Assembly: GCF_024758005.1 (NCBI RefSeq)
Contig: NZ_CP103288.1
Coordinates: 3,348,001 to 3,412,000 of the forward strand
Length of the DNA stretch: 64,000 nucleotides
DNA from: Pseudarthrobacter sp. NS4
Lineage (GTDB): Bacteria; Actinomycetota; Actinomycetes; Actinomycetales; Micrococcaceae
Direction: 5' to 3'
Below, piece by piece: positions 33,598-42,702 of the stretch. Position 1 is the stretch's first letter. Each line of letters starts with the position of its first letter. The notes under the pieces are model-generated. The model was not told the DNA's origin and did not search any database. It saw only the letters and a program-made list of their open reading frames with translations. The position numbers and the translations under genes are program-made.

Positions 33598-33921
33598 GTG
33601 GGCTTTGAGCCGCATGAACCAGAGCAACGCAGCCAACTCAAGGACGCCCTGGACGCGGCCGACATCACCGTTGGGGAGCTATGGCTCCGGTATTTCAGCA
33701 TGACCGGCAGCGCCGGAGAGTATGAGGTGCGTGCCTACCTGCAGGGCCTCATTTCCCTGCCCGTTACCCAGCGGGACCTGCTGGCGATGGCGTGCAATGA
33801 GATCATCGGCGAGACGCCGCCGCTGTACGCGCCATTCGCGGACCAGATGTATGGCGCCGGCACAGGCTCCGATGGCGGCGGATCCGAGGACCGCCGGCAG
33901 CGGCGGGACGGCGCAGGCTGA
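33598..33921 (+). CDS. Small protein related to the N-terminal module of a GAF sensor
   Basis: A 107-residue protein starting with GTG after AGGGAGG. Residues 15-62 (ADITVGELWLRYFSMTG, then EVRAYLQGLISLPVTQRDLL) resemble residues 12-55 of the GAF protein at 160-957 (shared LW--YFS, E-E--AYL-G--SLP). It therefore looks like a free-standing form of a signalling module that is elsewhere fused to a GAF domain. Last gene of the ANTAR operon. Function unknown. Confidence 0.7.
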   Translation: MGFEPHEPEQRSQLKDALDAADITVGELWLRYFSMTGSAGEYEVRAYLQGLISLPVTQRDLLAMACNEIIGETPPLYAPFADQMYGAGTGSDGGGSEDRRQRRDGAG

Positions 33922-33963
33922 CGACGGCGGGAACGCCCGTCGTGGTCTTTTACCCTTTTGGCA

Positions 33964-34110
33964 TTAGGCGTCGAAGTGGGTGGTGACGGTTGGGTCGTCA
34001 GTCACGGAAGCGACACGGTTGCAGCGGCTTGCGCCGCCCAACGTGAGGGAGCGCAGGAGATTTCTGGGCCGGGCAAGGAAAAATCGGCCGCAGCCGCTAC
34101 CGCGCGTGCA
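33964..34110 (-). pseudogene. Fragment of an ANTAR gene (C-terminal end)
   Basis: Read on the minus strand from a TAA at 33964-33966, the sequence ends VTDDPTVTTHFDA, the tail seen in the THFDA-type ANTAR proteins (the partial gene at 3-125 and 21774-22517). Upstream the match weakens at once (ARPRNLLRSL, then out of phase), and there is no sensor domain, so this is a leftover. It is convergent with the intact ANTAR operon and lies just past the nitrilase stop. Confidence 0.5.
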
Positions 34111-34134
34111 AATGCCGGCAGGTGCGGAACGTCG

Positions 34135-34941
34135 TCAGGGCAGGGGTTTGGGATGGGGCACGACGGCGTAGCGGCGGTTTGCCAGCACCGGCACCCGGCT
34201 GCGCACCTGCTCCAGCCGGTCCCGGTTGAGGTCCGCCAGCACCAGCCCCGGCTCCTCCCCGGCGTTGGCGATGACCACCCCGGCAGGGTCAACCACCATG
34301 GAGTAGCCCGTAGCCAGCGCTCCTGTCTGGTTGGCAGCCAGGACATATGTGGTGTTCTCGATGGCCCGGGCCTTCAGCAGGGTGGCCCAGTGGTCCTCCT
34401 TACCCGGGCCGCGGATCCACATGGCCGGCACCAGCAGAATCTCAGCCCCGGCGTCCACTGCGGACCGGGCGCTCTCCGGGAAGCGAAGGTCGTAACAGGT
34501 GAACGCGCCGAACCGGAAACCTCCCAGGCGGAACACGAGCGGCTCCTCCGGGCTCCCGGCCGAAATTCCATCGCTTTCCCGGTATCCAAAAGCGTCGTAG
34601 AGGTGGACCTTGCGGTAGTACCCCAGGACATCGCCACTGCTGTCCAGGGCCACCAGGGTGTTGTAGGGAAGCCCGCCGGGCCCCTTCTCGTAGGTTCCCA
34701 CCACCGCCGCAATCCCGTGCCGCTTCGCCATGCTTGCGATGGCGGTGACGAACGGCCCGTCCAGGTCCTCGGCGGCTGCGGCGACCGCACCTGCGCCGTC
34801 GCTGGTGGCAAAAAGGCTGGACTCCGGGAGCACCACAAGCTCCGCCCCGGCCTCCGCGGCCGACTCCATAAGCAAGCCCGCCGCCGTCGTATTTTCAGCA
34901 GGGTCCGTTCCTGCACTGAACTGGCCCAATGCCACTTTCAT
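34135..34941 (-). CDS. Carbon-nitrogen hydrolase (nitrilase superfamily)
   Basis: A 268-residue amidase-type enzyme with the Glu-Lys-Cys triad: VVLPESSLF, YRKVHLYD and FTCYDLRFPE. It hydrolyses or forms amide bonds on a small substrate; the substrate is unknown. Length is normal for branch 10-type enzymes (about 265). ATG 34941 is preceded by GGGACAGGAGGGACAG. Divergent from the cytochrome oxidase operon. Confidence 0.88.
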   Translation of the reverse strand: MKVALGQFSAGTDPAENTTAAGLLMESAAEAGAELVVLPESSLFATSDGAGAVAAAAEDLDGPFVTAIASMAKRHGIAAVVGTYEKGPGGLPYNTLVALDSSGDVLGYYRKVHLYDAFGYRESDGISAGSPEEPLVFRLGGFRFGAFTCYDLRFPESARSAVDAGAEILLVPAMWIRGPGKEDHWATLLKARAIENTTYVLAANQTGALATGYSMVVDPAGVVIANAGEEPGLVLADLNRDRLEQVRSRVPVLANRRYAVVPHPKPLP

Positions 34942-35114
34942 GGCTGTCCCTCCTGTCCCAAAGCAGCCCGCTGTCCCAGCCTCTTTCCGGTTGGGTTCCA
35001 GCCTCTTCCCATCAGCATCCTCCCCGCGTTAGTGTTGGCACACAACCGCCCGGCCATGAGCCGCATGTTTGGGCTCATGCAGTTGGGCCTCTGGAGCACT
35101 CCGGAGGGAAACGC

Positions 35115-36005
35115 GTGAGTATCACATCAGGAAACAAGCACCCGATGCGGCGGGGAGCCGCTATATTGACCGGCGTCGGCGTCCTGGCGGCACTGACGTC
35201 CTGCAGTGCGGAGGTGCAGCGCGGCTACCTGCCCGGCGAACGGGACACCACGGACAACACTCCCCTGATCACCGATCTGTGGGTCAACTCCTGGATCGCG
35301 GCGGTCATCATCGGCGTGATCACCTGGGGCCTGATGATCTGGGTGATCATCGCCTACCGGCGCAGGAAAAACACTGTCGGGTTCCCGGCGCAGATGAGCT
35401 ACAACCTGCCGCTGGAGGTTTTCTACCTGTCCGTGCCGCTCATGATTGTGGGCGTCCTCTTTATCTTCACTGACCGGGAACAGCGGGCCATCGATGCGCG
35501 GGACCCCGATCCTGACGTGATCATTGACGTCCGCGGAAAGCAATGGTCCTGGGACTTCGGCTACGTCAAGGAAGATGTCCATGAGGACCCGGGCGTCCAG
35601 GCCCACCTGAACGGCGAATGGGGCACTCCGGACCGGCTGCCCACCCTGTACCTCCCGGTGGGGAAAAAGGTGGAACTGCAGCTGAACTCCCGCGATGTCC
35701 AGCACTCGTTCTGGGTGGTGGAGTTCCTGCAGAAGCGCGACATGTACCCGGGCGAAAACCAGTACCACCGCTTCATCAACATCACCCCCAACCGCACAGG
35801 CGAATTCACCGGCAAATGCGCGGAGCTCTGCGGCGAATACCATTCCGAGATGCTGTTCAAGGTCCGTGTGGTGAGCCAACAGGAGTACGACAGCCACATC
35901 GCGGAACTCCGGGCCCGCGGCAACACCGGAATTTTGGGTGACGAATACGACCGGAACCCGGCACGGCCGGCCCTGGAAGAAGGACAGCAAAGGACGGAAC
36001 CGTAA
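35115..36005 (+). CDS. ctaC: Cytochrome c oxidase subunit II
   Basis: A 296-residue lipoprotein-type subunit. Signal peptide with lipobox LTSC at about residue 29, two spans ([20 protein letters not shown] and [18 protein letters not shown]), then a cupredoxin domain with the CuA site H-SFWV ... [12 protein letters not shown]. It accepts electrons from cytochrome c and passes them to subunit I. GTG 35115 with GGAGGGAAAC upstream is chosen; an ATG at 35145 would shorten the signal. It overlaps ctaD by one base (TAATG). Confidence 0.92.
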   Translation: MSITSGNKHPMRRGAAILTGVGVLAALTSCSAEVQRGYLPGERDTTDNTPLITDLWVNSWIAAVIIGVITWGLMIWVIIAYRRRKNTVGFPAQMSYNLPLEVFYLSVPLMIVGVLFIFTDREQRAIDARDPDPDVIIDVRGKQWSWDFGYVKEDVHEDPGVQAHLNGEWGTPDRLPTLYLPVGKKVELQLNSRDVQHSFWVVEFLQKRDMYPGENQYHRFINITPNRTGEFTGKCAELCGEYHSEMLFKVRVVSQQEYDSHIAELRARGNTGILGDEYDRNPARPALEEGQQRTEP

Positions 36006-37756
36006 TGACAACCACCCGCAACACGGGCGTCACATCTGCCACTGCGGCGCCGTCAACGGTCAGGCGGCCCAAGGGCAGCATCGTGGTCAGCTGGATCACC
36101 TCCACGGACCACAAGACCATCGGGTACATGTACCTGATCGCGTCCTTCGCGTTCTTCCTCCTGGCCGGCGTGATGGCGCTGCTGATCCGGGCGGAGCTGT
36201 TCCAGCCCGGCATGCAGATCCTGCAGACCAAGGAGCAGTACAACCAGCTGTTCACGATGCACGGCACCGCGATGCTGCTGATGTTCGCCACCCCGCTGTT
36301 CGCCGGGTTCGCGAACGTGATCATGCCGCTGCAGATCGGCGCCCCGGACGTGGCGTTCCCGCGCCTGAACGCCCTGGCCTTCTGGTTCTTCCTGTTCGGC
36401 TCCACGATTGCGACGGCAGGGTTCATCACGCCGCAGGGCGCGGCTTCCTTCGGCTGGTTCGCCTACGCGCCGTTGTCCAACACCACCTTTACTCCCGGGC
36501 TTGGCGGAGACCTGTGGGTGTTCGGGCTTGCCCTGTCCGGCTTCGGCACCATTTTGGGTTCGGTCAACTTCATCACCACCATCATCTGCATGCGCGCTCC
36601 GGGCATGACCATGTGGCGGATGCCGATCTTCACCTGGAACACCCTGGTGACGGGCATCCTGGTCCTCATGGCCTTCCCGCCGCTGGCAGCAGCCCTGTTC
36701 GCGCTCGGGGCCGACAGGAAGTTCGGTGCCCACATTTTCGACCCCGCCAATGGCGGGGCCATCCTCTGGCAGCACCTGTTCTGGTTCTTCGGCCACCCGG
36801 AGGTGTACATCATTGCGCTGCCGTTCTTCGGCATCGTGTCAGAGATCTTCCCGGTCTTCAGCCGCAAGCCCCTGTTCGGCTACAAGGGCATCGTGTACGC
36901 CACGATCGCCATCGGCGCGCTCTCCGTGACGGTGTGGGCCCACCACATGTACGTCACCGGCGCGGTGTTCCTGCCGTTCTTCGCGTTCATGACCATGCTC
37001 ATTGCAGTACCGACGGGCGTGAAATTCTTCAACTGGATCGGCACCATGTGGGGCGGCTCCATCACCTTCGAGACCCCGATGCTGTGGAGCATCGGGTTCC
37101 TGGCAACCTTCCTTTTCGGCGGCCTGACCGGCATCATCCTGGCCTCCCCGCCGCTGGACTTCCACGTGTCCGACTCCTACTTCGTCGTGGCACACTTCCA
37201 CTACGTGGTGTTCGGAACCGTGGTGTTCGCGATGTTCGCCGGGTTCTATTTCTGGTGGCCCAAGTTCACCGGCACCATGCTGAACGAGCGCCTGGGCAAG
37301 ATCCACTTCTGGATGCTTTTCCTGGGTTTCCACGCCACCTTCCTCATCCAGCACTGGCTGGGCGTCCTGGGCATGCCCCGCCGCTACGCGGACTACATGC
37401 CGGAGGACAATTTCACCCTGATGAACCAGTTCTCCACCGTCGGCTCATATCTGCTGGGCGCCTCGATGATCCCGTTCTTCTGGAACGTCTACATCACCTG
37501 GCGGACCGGCAAGAAAGTCAGCGTGGACGATCCCTGGGGCTTTGGTGGATCACTCGAGTGGGCCACCTCCTGCCCGCCGCCGCGCCACAACTTCACCTCG
37601 CTGCCCCGCATCCGCTCCGAGCGGCCGGCACTGGACCTGCACCATCCGGAGCTGAGCGTCCGTGAACACGCGCCGGTCCACGGCGTGGCGGCGGATATGC
37701 TGGGCGCGGCCGATATTGGCCCCCGCGACGTCAAGGATCCAGATCCCAACAAGTAG
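36005..37756 (+). CDS. ctaD: Cytochrome c oxidase subunit I
   Basis: A 583-residue heme-copper oxidase subunit with 12 spans. Heme and CuB ligands are in place: MHGTAML (low-spin heme His), [16 protein letters not shown] (with the His-Tyr crosslink residues), WAHHMYVTG (CuB His pair) and [11 protein letters not shown]. The K-channel and the Tyr of HPEVY mark an A-type oxidase. Directly coupled to ctaC; subunits III and IV are not in the window. This looks like an extra or accessory oxidase operon, which is inference. Confidence 0.94.
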   Translation: MTTTRNTGVTSATAAPSTVRRPKGSIVVSWITSTDHKTIGYMYLIASFAFFLLAGVMALLIRAELFQPGMQILQTKEQYNQLFTMHGTAMLLMFATPLFAGFANVIMPLQIGAPDVAFPRLNALAFWFFLFGSTIATAGFITPQGAASFGWFAYAPLSNTTFTPGLGGDLWVFGLALSGFGTILGSVNFITTIICMRAPGMTMWRMPIFTWNTLVTGILVLMAFPPLAAALFALGADRKFGAHIFDPANGGAILWQHLFWFFGHPEVYIIALPFFGIVSEIFPVFSRKPLFGYKGIVYATIAIGALSVTVWAHHMYVTGAVFLPFFAFMTMLIAVPTGVKFFNWIGTMWGGSITFETPMLWSIGFLATFLFGGLTGIILASPPLDFHVSDSYFVVAHFHYVVFGTVVFAMFAGFYFWWPKFTGTMLNERLGKIHFWMLFLGFHATFLIQHWLGVLGMPRRYADYMPEDNFTLMNQFSTVGSYLLGASMIPFFWNVYITWRTGKKVSVDDPWGFGGSLEWATSCPPPRHNFTSLPRIRSERPALDLHHPELSVREHAPVHGVAADMLGAADIGPRDVKDPDPNK

Positions 37757-37801
37757 CGTCACAAAATACCCGCGACACTATCGTGCTTCACCCCGGCCCG
37801 G

Positions 37802-38335
37802 TTATCCCCGTTGTTTTCCTTGCTTGAACAGAAGCCAGCCTCCGGCCAGGAGGACAACATTCAGGCCCAGGAAACCCAGGTCCCAGGCCAGCGGCCCGCC
37901 CAGGTCGTCCCGGACGTGGTGGATACCGAGCAGCTGATGGTTGACCAGGCCCTCGACGATGTTGAACACGCCCCAGCCAGCCAGGACCAGGCCGGTGTGG
38001 AACCGCAAGTCCGCGGACAGCCGGCCCTGTCGCCGCGCACGGATGGCCAGGATGGCTGCGCCCACCACCAGTAGCCACATGGCGCTGTGGAAGAGGCCGT
38101 CCGCCAGGGTGTTCAGCTCCAGCCCTGCCACGGTTTTGGTGTTGCCGCTTTCGGTGTGGCTGAGCATGTGGTGCCACTGCAGCAGCTGGTGCAGGAGGAT
38201 GCCGTCAACGAAGCCTCCCATGCCCATCCCGAACACGAAGGCCGGCGCCGCGGCAGGCGGCAGCCCTCCGAACGGCCTGGTTGATGGACCCTGGGATTCC
38301 CGTGGCACGTTCCGTTCCCCCTTCGTCTGGTGCAC
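37802..38335 (-). CDS. DUF2243 family membrane protein
   Basis: A 177-residue protein of four spans. GMGMGGFVDGILLHQLLQWH then HMLSHTESG (His-rich) is the family signature, and GWGVFNIVEGLVNHQLLGIHHVRDD near residue 125 (in part) completes it. These proteins are often encoded next to terminal oxidases, as here, where the gene ends 45 bases from ctaD in convergent orientation. The conserved His could bind metal or heme. Confidence 0.85.
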   Translation of the reverse strand: MHQTKGERNVPRESQGPSTRPFGGLPPAAAPAFVFGMGMGGFVDGILLHQLLQWHHMLSHTESGNTKTVAGLELNTLADGLFHSAMWLLVVGAAILAIRARRQGRLSADLRFHTGLVLAGWGVFNIVEGLVNHQLLGIHHVRDDLGGPLAWDLGFLGLNVVLLAGGWLLFKQGKQRG

Positions 38336-38527
38336 CCTTCACCGTGTCCCCTACCCGCCGTCGGGCGCTGTAACCGCCCAGCCCTCCCCTAACGGTCCCC
38401 TGATCGGAACCCTTGACCTCACCTGCCGGAGATGGAAGCCTGTGAAGCACTGCGGTGGAACCTCGAGCAAAGGGGCGGCTCCCGGACAGGGCCCTGCCAC
38501 TGCCAGCCAACATTGAGGCGGCACCCC

Positions 38528-39676
38528 TTGCGAGCAATGGTCTACCGCGGCCCGTACAAAATCCGGGTCGAGGAAAAAGACATCCCCAAAATTGAGCACC
38601 CGAACGATGTGATCGTGCGGGTCACCACCGGTGCCATCTGCGGCTCCGACCTGCACCTTTACCACGGCATGATGCCGGACACCCGGGTGGGCATGACGTT
38701 CGGGCACGAGTTCGTGGGCGTGGTGCACGAGGTGGGCCCGTCGGTGCAGAAACTGGCCGCCGGGGACCGTGTGATGGTCCCGTTCAACGTGTACTGCGGA
38801 TCCTGCTGGTTCTGCTCCCGGGGCCTCTACTCCAACTGCCACAACGTGAACCCGAACGCCACCGCGGTGGGCGGCATCTACGGCTACTCCCACACCTGCG
38901 GGGGTTACGACGGCGGCCAGGCCGAATTCGTCCGGGTCCCCTTTGCGGACGTGGGGCCATCAAAGATCCCGGACTGGATGGACGAAGAGGACGCGGTGCT
39001 CCTCACCGATGCCCTCCCCACCGGCTACTTCGGCGCCCAGCTGGGCGACATTGTGGAAGGCGACACGGTGGTGGTGTTCGGGGCCGGACCGGTTGGCCTG
39101 TTCGCTGCCAAGTCCGCATGGCTGATGGGCGCCGGACGGGTGATCGTGATCGACCACCTGGAGTACCGGCTCGAGAAGGCCCGAAGCTTCGCGCACGCGG
39201 AAACGTACAACTTTGGCGAGTACGACGACATTGTGGTGCACCTGAAGAAAGCCACCGACTACCTGGGCGCCGACGTCGTAATAGATGCGGTGGGCGCCGA
39301 GGCGGACGGCAACTTCCTCCAGCACGTCACCGGCACCAAGCTGAAACTGCAGGGCGGCTCGCCTGTTGCCCTGAACTGGGCCATTGACGCTGTCCGCAAG
39401 GGCGGTACGGTGTCCGTGGTGGGGGCCTACGGGCCGATTTTCAGTGCCGTGAAGTTCGGCGATGCGGTGAACAAAGGGTTGACGCTGCGGATGAACCAGT
39501 GCCCGGTGAAGCGGCAGTGGCCGCGGTTGTTCGACCACATCAGGAACGGGTACCTGAAGCCCAGCGACATTGTGACACACCGGATTCCGCTGGAGCACAT
39601 CGCCGAGGGATACCACATGTTCTCCGCAAAGCTGGATGACTGCATCAAGCCGCTCATCGTTGCCGGCGCGTCCTGA
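38528..39676 (+). CDS. Zinc-dependent alcohol (formaldehyde-type) dehydrogenase
   Basis: A 382-residue medium-chain dehydrogenase. Catalytic zinc ligands lie in GAICGSDLHLYHG and GHEFVGVV; a structural zinc site CGSCWFCSRGLYSNC follows; the dinucleotide motif is VVVFGAGPVGLFAAKSA. The layout matches the glutathione-independent formaldehyde dehydrogenase class. TTG 38528 is chosen, as family members begin MRAMVYRGP; ATG 38537 is the alternative. A hypothetical gene follows after 13 bases. Confidence 0.85.
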   Translation: MRAMVYRGPYKIRVEEKDIPKIEHPNDVIVRVTTGAICGSDLHLYHGMMPDTRVGMTFGHEFVGVVHEVGPSVQKLAAGDRVMVPFNVYCGSCWFCSRGLYSNCHNVNPNATAVGGIYGYSHTCGGYDGGQAEFVRVPFADVGPSKIPDWMDEEDAVLLTDALPTGYFGAQLGDIVEGDTVVVFGAGPVGLFAAKSAWLMGAGRVIVIDHLEYRLEKARSFAHAETYNFGEYDDIVVHLKKATDYLGADVVIDAVGAEADGNFLQHVTGTKLKLQGGSPVALNWAIDAVRKGGTVSVVGAYGPIFSAVKFGDAVNKGLTLRMNQCPVKRQWPRLFDHIRNGYLKPSDIVTHRIPLEHIAEGYHMFSAKLDDCIKPLIVAGAS

Positions 39677-39689
39677 AGGGAAGAGCATC

Positions 39690-40271
39690 ATGTCTGAGGC
39701 AGCAACGCCGTATACCGCTGGAAAGTCTTCCGGACGGGAGTCCGCGGAAGCCCTGCGGGCCCGAATTCCTGGATGGGGCGTGGACCTGGACCCTGCGGAC
39801 CGGCCATCGTTTCCCCGCGAGCAGCCCGGCATCGAGACCGGGGCGCACTGGGATTTTCCGGAGCGCCAGCCGGAGTCCTGGCCGCGCGAGCGTTCCATTG
39901 AGCACGCCATGCTGCCGCCCGTCTTCGGCACCTCCGCGCCGCCGAAGGGAGCATCAGGGGCCATCCGGAAGTACGCCTACCGGAAGTACAGCGAGGGCCG
40001 GGCGGCACACTGGCTGCTGCTGATTGCCGGGGACCGGGTGGACGCCTGGGAAGAACACCTGAAGTCCCTTGCCACACCGCGCCCGGACAACCCGGTGACG
40101 GAAACCGGGGTGCTCAGTGAGTCCTCCCGCCACGGCTTCCGCTCCCGCATGGGCAGGCGCCGGGTGGACACGAAGCACTCCTGGCTGGACCCGGTGGTCG
40201 TGGGTGGACCCTGGGTGCTGGCCGGGTTGGGGGCCCTGGGCGCTGTGCGGGCGCTCGTCCGGCGGAGCTGA
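39690..40271 (+). CDS. Hypothetical protein with C-terminal hydrophobic tail
   Basis: A 193-residue protein. Residues 25-75 are rich in Pro, Trp and charged residues (IPGWGVDLDPADRPSFPREQ); residues 90-130 read GAIRKYAYRKYSEGRAAHWL followed by a helix; the end is one hydrophobic stretch (GGPWVLAGLGALGAVRALV), probably a tail anchor. Function not recognised. It follows the dehydrogenase closely and probably shares its transcript. Confidence 0.65.
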   Translation: MSEAATPYTAGKSSGRESAEALRARIPGWGVDLDPADRPSFPREQPGIETGAHWDFPERQPESWPRERSIEHAMLPPVFGTSAPPKGASGAIRKYAYRKYSEGRAAHWLLLIAGDRVDAWEEHLKSLATPRPDNPVTETGVLSESSRHGFRSRMGRRRVDTKHSWLDPVVVGGPWVLAGLGALGAVRALVRRS

Positions 40272-40295
40272 GCCGGCCGGGGAATCCGGGCAAGG

Positions 40296-41519
40296 CTAGC
40301 CGAAGAGTCCGAGCAGGACCCCACCTGCCGCGCCCACCAGAACCACTGCCCACGGCGGCGTTTTCCAGGCGATGAGCAGCACGAAGCAGACCAGGCCCAG
40401 GCAAAACGGGCCCGGTCCGGTTATCGCCGTGGTGAACACCGGGTTGTAGAGGGCGGCGGCGAGGATTCCGACCACGGCCGCATTCGCCCCGCGCATGAGC
40501 GCCTGCGCCTGGGGCCTGGACCGGAACCTGTTCCAGAACGGCAGCACGCCGGTGAGGAGGAGGAAGCCCGGAAGGAAGATCCCAACAAGGGCGATGCCGG
40601 CACCGGCGACGCCTCCCGGACCGAAAGCCGAAAGCGTACCCAAGTAAGCAGCAAACGTAAACAGGGGGCCCGGAACGGCCTGCGCCGCGCCACAACCGGC
40701 AAGGAACTGTTCGGAAGAGACCCACCCCGGATCCACCACGCCTGACTGCAGCAGGGGCAGGACAACGTGGCCGCCGCCAAAGACCAGCGCTCCTGCCCGA
40801 TAGAAAGCGTCAAACAGGGTGAGGCCGGCCGAGCCTGTGGCCGGCGACAGCAGCGGCAGCCCGAGAAGCAGGACAAGGAACAGGACCAGGCACGTGGCCC
40901 CGGCGGTCCGGCTCACCGGGAAGCGCATCATCCCCGTCACGTCCCCGGTCCCCGCACGGCAGACAAACAGCCCCGCCAGCGCGCCAATGAAGATGGCCGC
41001 CACCTGCCCGAGCGAGCCCGCCAGCAGGATCGCGGCCAGTGCCGCCACCACGGCGATGGTGGCACGCTCCCGGTCCGGCGTCAGCGCTTTCGCCATCCCC
41101 CAGACAGCCTGGGCCACAATGGCGACTGCCACGATTTTCAGGCCGGTGAGGATTCCCGAACCGATAACGCCCTGAAACAGGGACGCGCCGGCGGCGAACG
41201 CCACAAGCAGGGCCGCCGACGGCAGGGTGAAGGCCACAAAGGCCGCCAGCGCGCCGAGGGGGCCCGCGCGGTGCAGGCCGATGCCGTAACCAACCTGGCT
41301 GGACGCCGGGCCGGGAAGGAACTGGCACAGGGCCACAAGGTCTGCGTATTCCTTGTCGTCAACCCACTTGCGGCGTTCCACCAGTTCGTCCCTGAAGTAG
41401 CCCAGGTGGGCGATCGGTCCGCCGAAAGAGGTGAATCCCAACTTCAGGAAAACCCGGAAAACTTCCCAGACAGAACCCCGGGCAGTGGCCGTCGGAGGGC
41501 TGCCGGCAGGAGCCGTCAC
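40296..41519 (-). CDS. chrA: Chromate efflux transporter, ChrA type
   Basis: A 407-residue, two-domain CHR transporter of about 11 spans. Each half starts with a signature: FLKLGFTSFGGPIAHLGYFR in the first and FYRAGALVFGGGHVVLPLLQ in the second, the usual marks of long-chain ChrA proteins that expel chromate. GTG 41519 is the likely start because it overlaps the ArsR stop as GTGA. Arsenic-type regulation of a chromate pump is unusual (see findings). It sits at the left edge of the arsenic island. Confidence 0.85.
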   Translation of the reverse strand: MTAPAGSPPTATARGSVWEVFRVFLKLGFTSFGGPIAHLGYFRDELVERRKWVDDKEYADLVALCQFLPGPASSQVGYGIGLHRAGPLGALAAFVAFTLPSAALLVAFAAGASLFQGVIGSGILTGLKIVAVAIVAQAVWGMAKALTPDRERATIAVVAALAAILLAGSLGQVAAIFIGALAGLFVCRAGTGDVTGMMRFPVSRTAGATCLVLFLVLLLGLPLLSPATGSAGLTLFDAFYRAGALVFGGGHVVLPLLQSGVVDPGWVSSEQFLAGCGAAQAVPGPLFTFAAYLGTLSAFGPGGVAGAGIALVGIFLPGFLLLTGVLPFWNRFRSRPQAQALMRGANAAVVGILAAALYNPVFTTAITGPGPFCLGLVCFVLLIAWKTPPWAVVLVGAAGGVLLGLFG

Positions 41520-41866
41520 AGGGCTGTCACGAGTCCGGCCGCACGCTCCAGCGCTCCCGGAACTACGGAGTAGTAGGCCCAGGTGCCGCGCTTCTCGCGG
41601 TGGAGCAGGCCGGCGTCCACCAGGACCTTCAGGTGGTGCGAAACGGTGGGCTGGCCAAGGTCCAGCGGCTCGGTCAGGTCGCAGACGCACTGTTCGCCCG
41701 ACTCGCCGGCTTTGACAAGCGACAGCAGGCGCAGCCGGTTGGGATCGGAGAGCGCCTTGAAGACGAGTGCTGCCTCTTTTGCATCCCCGGCACCCAATGC
41801 CGGATTGGCAGGCGGGGGGCAGCAGGAAGGGTCCAGCGCCGGATCGGGTGTCTGTGAAGCCTTCAT
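41516..41866 (-). CDS. ArsR/SmtB-type repressor
   Basis: A 116-residue winged-helix repressor. VFKALSDPNRLRLLSLV, then EQCVCDLTEPLDLGQPTVSH and HLKVLVDAGLLHREK. The two Cys of CVCDLT are the As(III) or metal sensor residues in many ArsR proteins; a CC pair near residue 15 (PSCCPPP) could add ligands. A 16-base box ATTGACGCTCATCAAT lies at 41886-41901 in its own promoter, and the promoter geometry suggests a leaderless message. Coupled to chrA by GTGA. Confidence 0.88.
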   Translation of the reverse strand: MKASQTPDPALDPSCCPPPANPALGAGDAKEAALVFKALSDPNRLRLLSLVKAGESGEQCVCDLTEPLDLGQPTVSHHLKVLVDAGLLHREKRGTWAYYSVVPGALERAAGLVTAL

Positions 41867-41872
41867 AGGTCC

Positions 41873-41901
41873 ATTATGCGTCCATATTGACGCTCATCAA
41901 T
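41873..41901 (-). promoter_or_regulatory. arsR-chrA promoter with ArsR-type box
   Basis: On the minus strand TTGATG (41895-41900), 16 bases, then CATAAT (41873-41878) form a promoter. The box ATTGACGCTCATCAAT (41886-41901) covers the -35 element, so bound repressor would block polymerase. The predicted start of transcription falls on or next to the ATG at 41864-41866, and no Shine-Dalgarno is present, so translation is probably leaderless. Confidence 0.6.
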
Positions 41902-41916
41902 GAATGCCTGGCGCGG

Positions 41917-42657
41917 TCAGGCTTCCGCAGCTTCCGAGCCGTGCGGAATGACGACATCGTCCGCCGCCTGGCCGGCAGACGGAAACAGAACCAGCAGCAG
42001 GCCCAGGCCGACGGCGGCACCAGCCACCTGGGCCAGGATGAACCCGGGAACCGAGCCGGGTGCGATCCCGGCGAACGTGTCGCTGAAGATCCGGCCTACC
42101 GTCACTGCCGGGTTGGCGAAGGATGTGGAGGAGGTGAACCAGTACCCGGCTCCGATGTAGGCACCAACGGCCGGTGCGGCCAGGACGCCCCGGCTGGTCC
42201 GGGCCAGGGCGAAGATCAGCAGGATCAGCCCTGCGGTGGCAACCACCTCACCCAGGACATGCCCGCCACTCAGGCGCTCTTTCGTGGAGAAGGAGGTCCC
42301 GACGTCGAACATCGCGTTGGCCAGGACGCTGCCACCGATGCCGCCGGCAACCTGCGCTGCCACATAGGTGCCAACTTCCGGCAGGGTGAGGCCGGCCCCG
42401 CTGCGCCTCCCCAGCGCCCAATCAGCCAGGGAAACCACAGGATTGAAGTGTGCCCCGCTGACCGGGCCCAGCATCAAAATCAGCACCGTCAGCCCCAGGA
42501 CCGTGGCCGTACTGTTCTGGAGCAACTGCAGGCCCACGTCGCCCGGGGAGAGCTGCTGGGCGGCGATCCCGGAGCCTACAACGACGGAGACGAGAAGGCC
42601 GGTGCCGAGCAGCTCAGCCACGGCACGGCGCCACAGCGGCGGTTGCGATGAGTTCAT
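41917..42657 (-). CDS. Aquaporin / MIP family channel (AqpS-like context)
   Basis: A 246-residue channel of six spans. The two pore loops read HFNPVVSLADWALG (NPV in place of NPA) and SFANPAVTVGRIFSDTFAGI (NPA). Such channels pass water or small neutral solutes, including As(OH)3. It is divergent from an ArsR-arsenate reductase fusion and no arsenite pump is present, so it may let arsenite leave by diffusion, as described for AqpS of Sinorhizobium meliloti. ATG 42657 is chosen (MNSSQPP); six codons above are possible. Confidence 0.85.
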   Translation of the reverse strand: MNSSQPPLWRRAVAELLGTGLLVSVVVGSGIAAQQLSPGDVGLQLLQNSTATVLGLTVLILMLGPVSGAHFNPVVSLADWALGRRSGAGLTLPEVGTYVAAQVAGGIGGSVLANAMFDVGTSFSTKERLSGGHVLGEVVATAGLILLIFALARTSRGVLAAPAVGAYIGAGYWFTSSTSFANPAVTVGRIFSDTFAGIAPGSVPGFILAQVAGAAVGLGLLLVLFPSAGQAADDVVIPHGSEAAEA

Positions 42658-42702
42658 GCAACCAGCTTGACCCACCGAAATAGCTCAGTCAAACTTGAGT
42701 CA
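42658..42702. promoter_or_regulatory. Divergent control region of aquaporin and fusion genes
   Basis: A 45-base gap that holds TCAA-AC-TTGA, inside AGTCAAACTTGAGTCAA (42684-42700), directly before the fusion gene. The site differs from the ATTGAC-N4-ATCAAT boxes, so it may be the operator for the fusion's own ArsR domain. No Shine-Dalgarno is seen before ATG 42703. Confidence 0.4.

Noticed and set aside
33958..35118. A 386-codon plus-strand frame opposite the nitrilase gene.
   Set aside because: No protein character; the nitrilase on the other strand has its full Glu-Lys-Cys triad.
35938..37665. A long plus-strand frame overlapping ctaD.
   Set aside because: It is ctaD in another frame: rich in Arg, His and Pro without any motif. 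ctaD has every heme and copper ligand.
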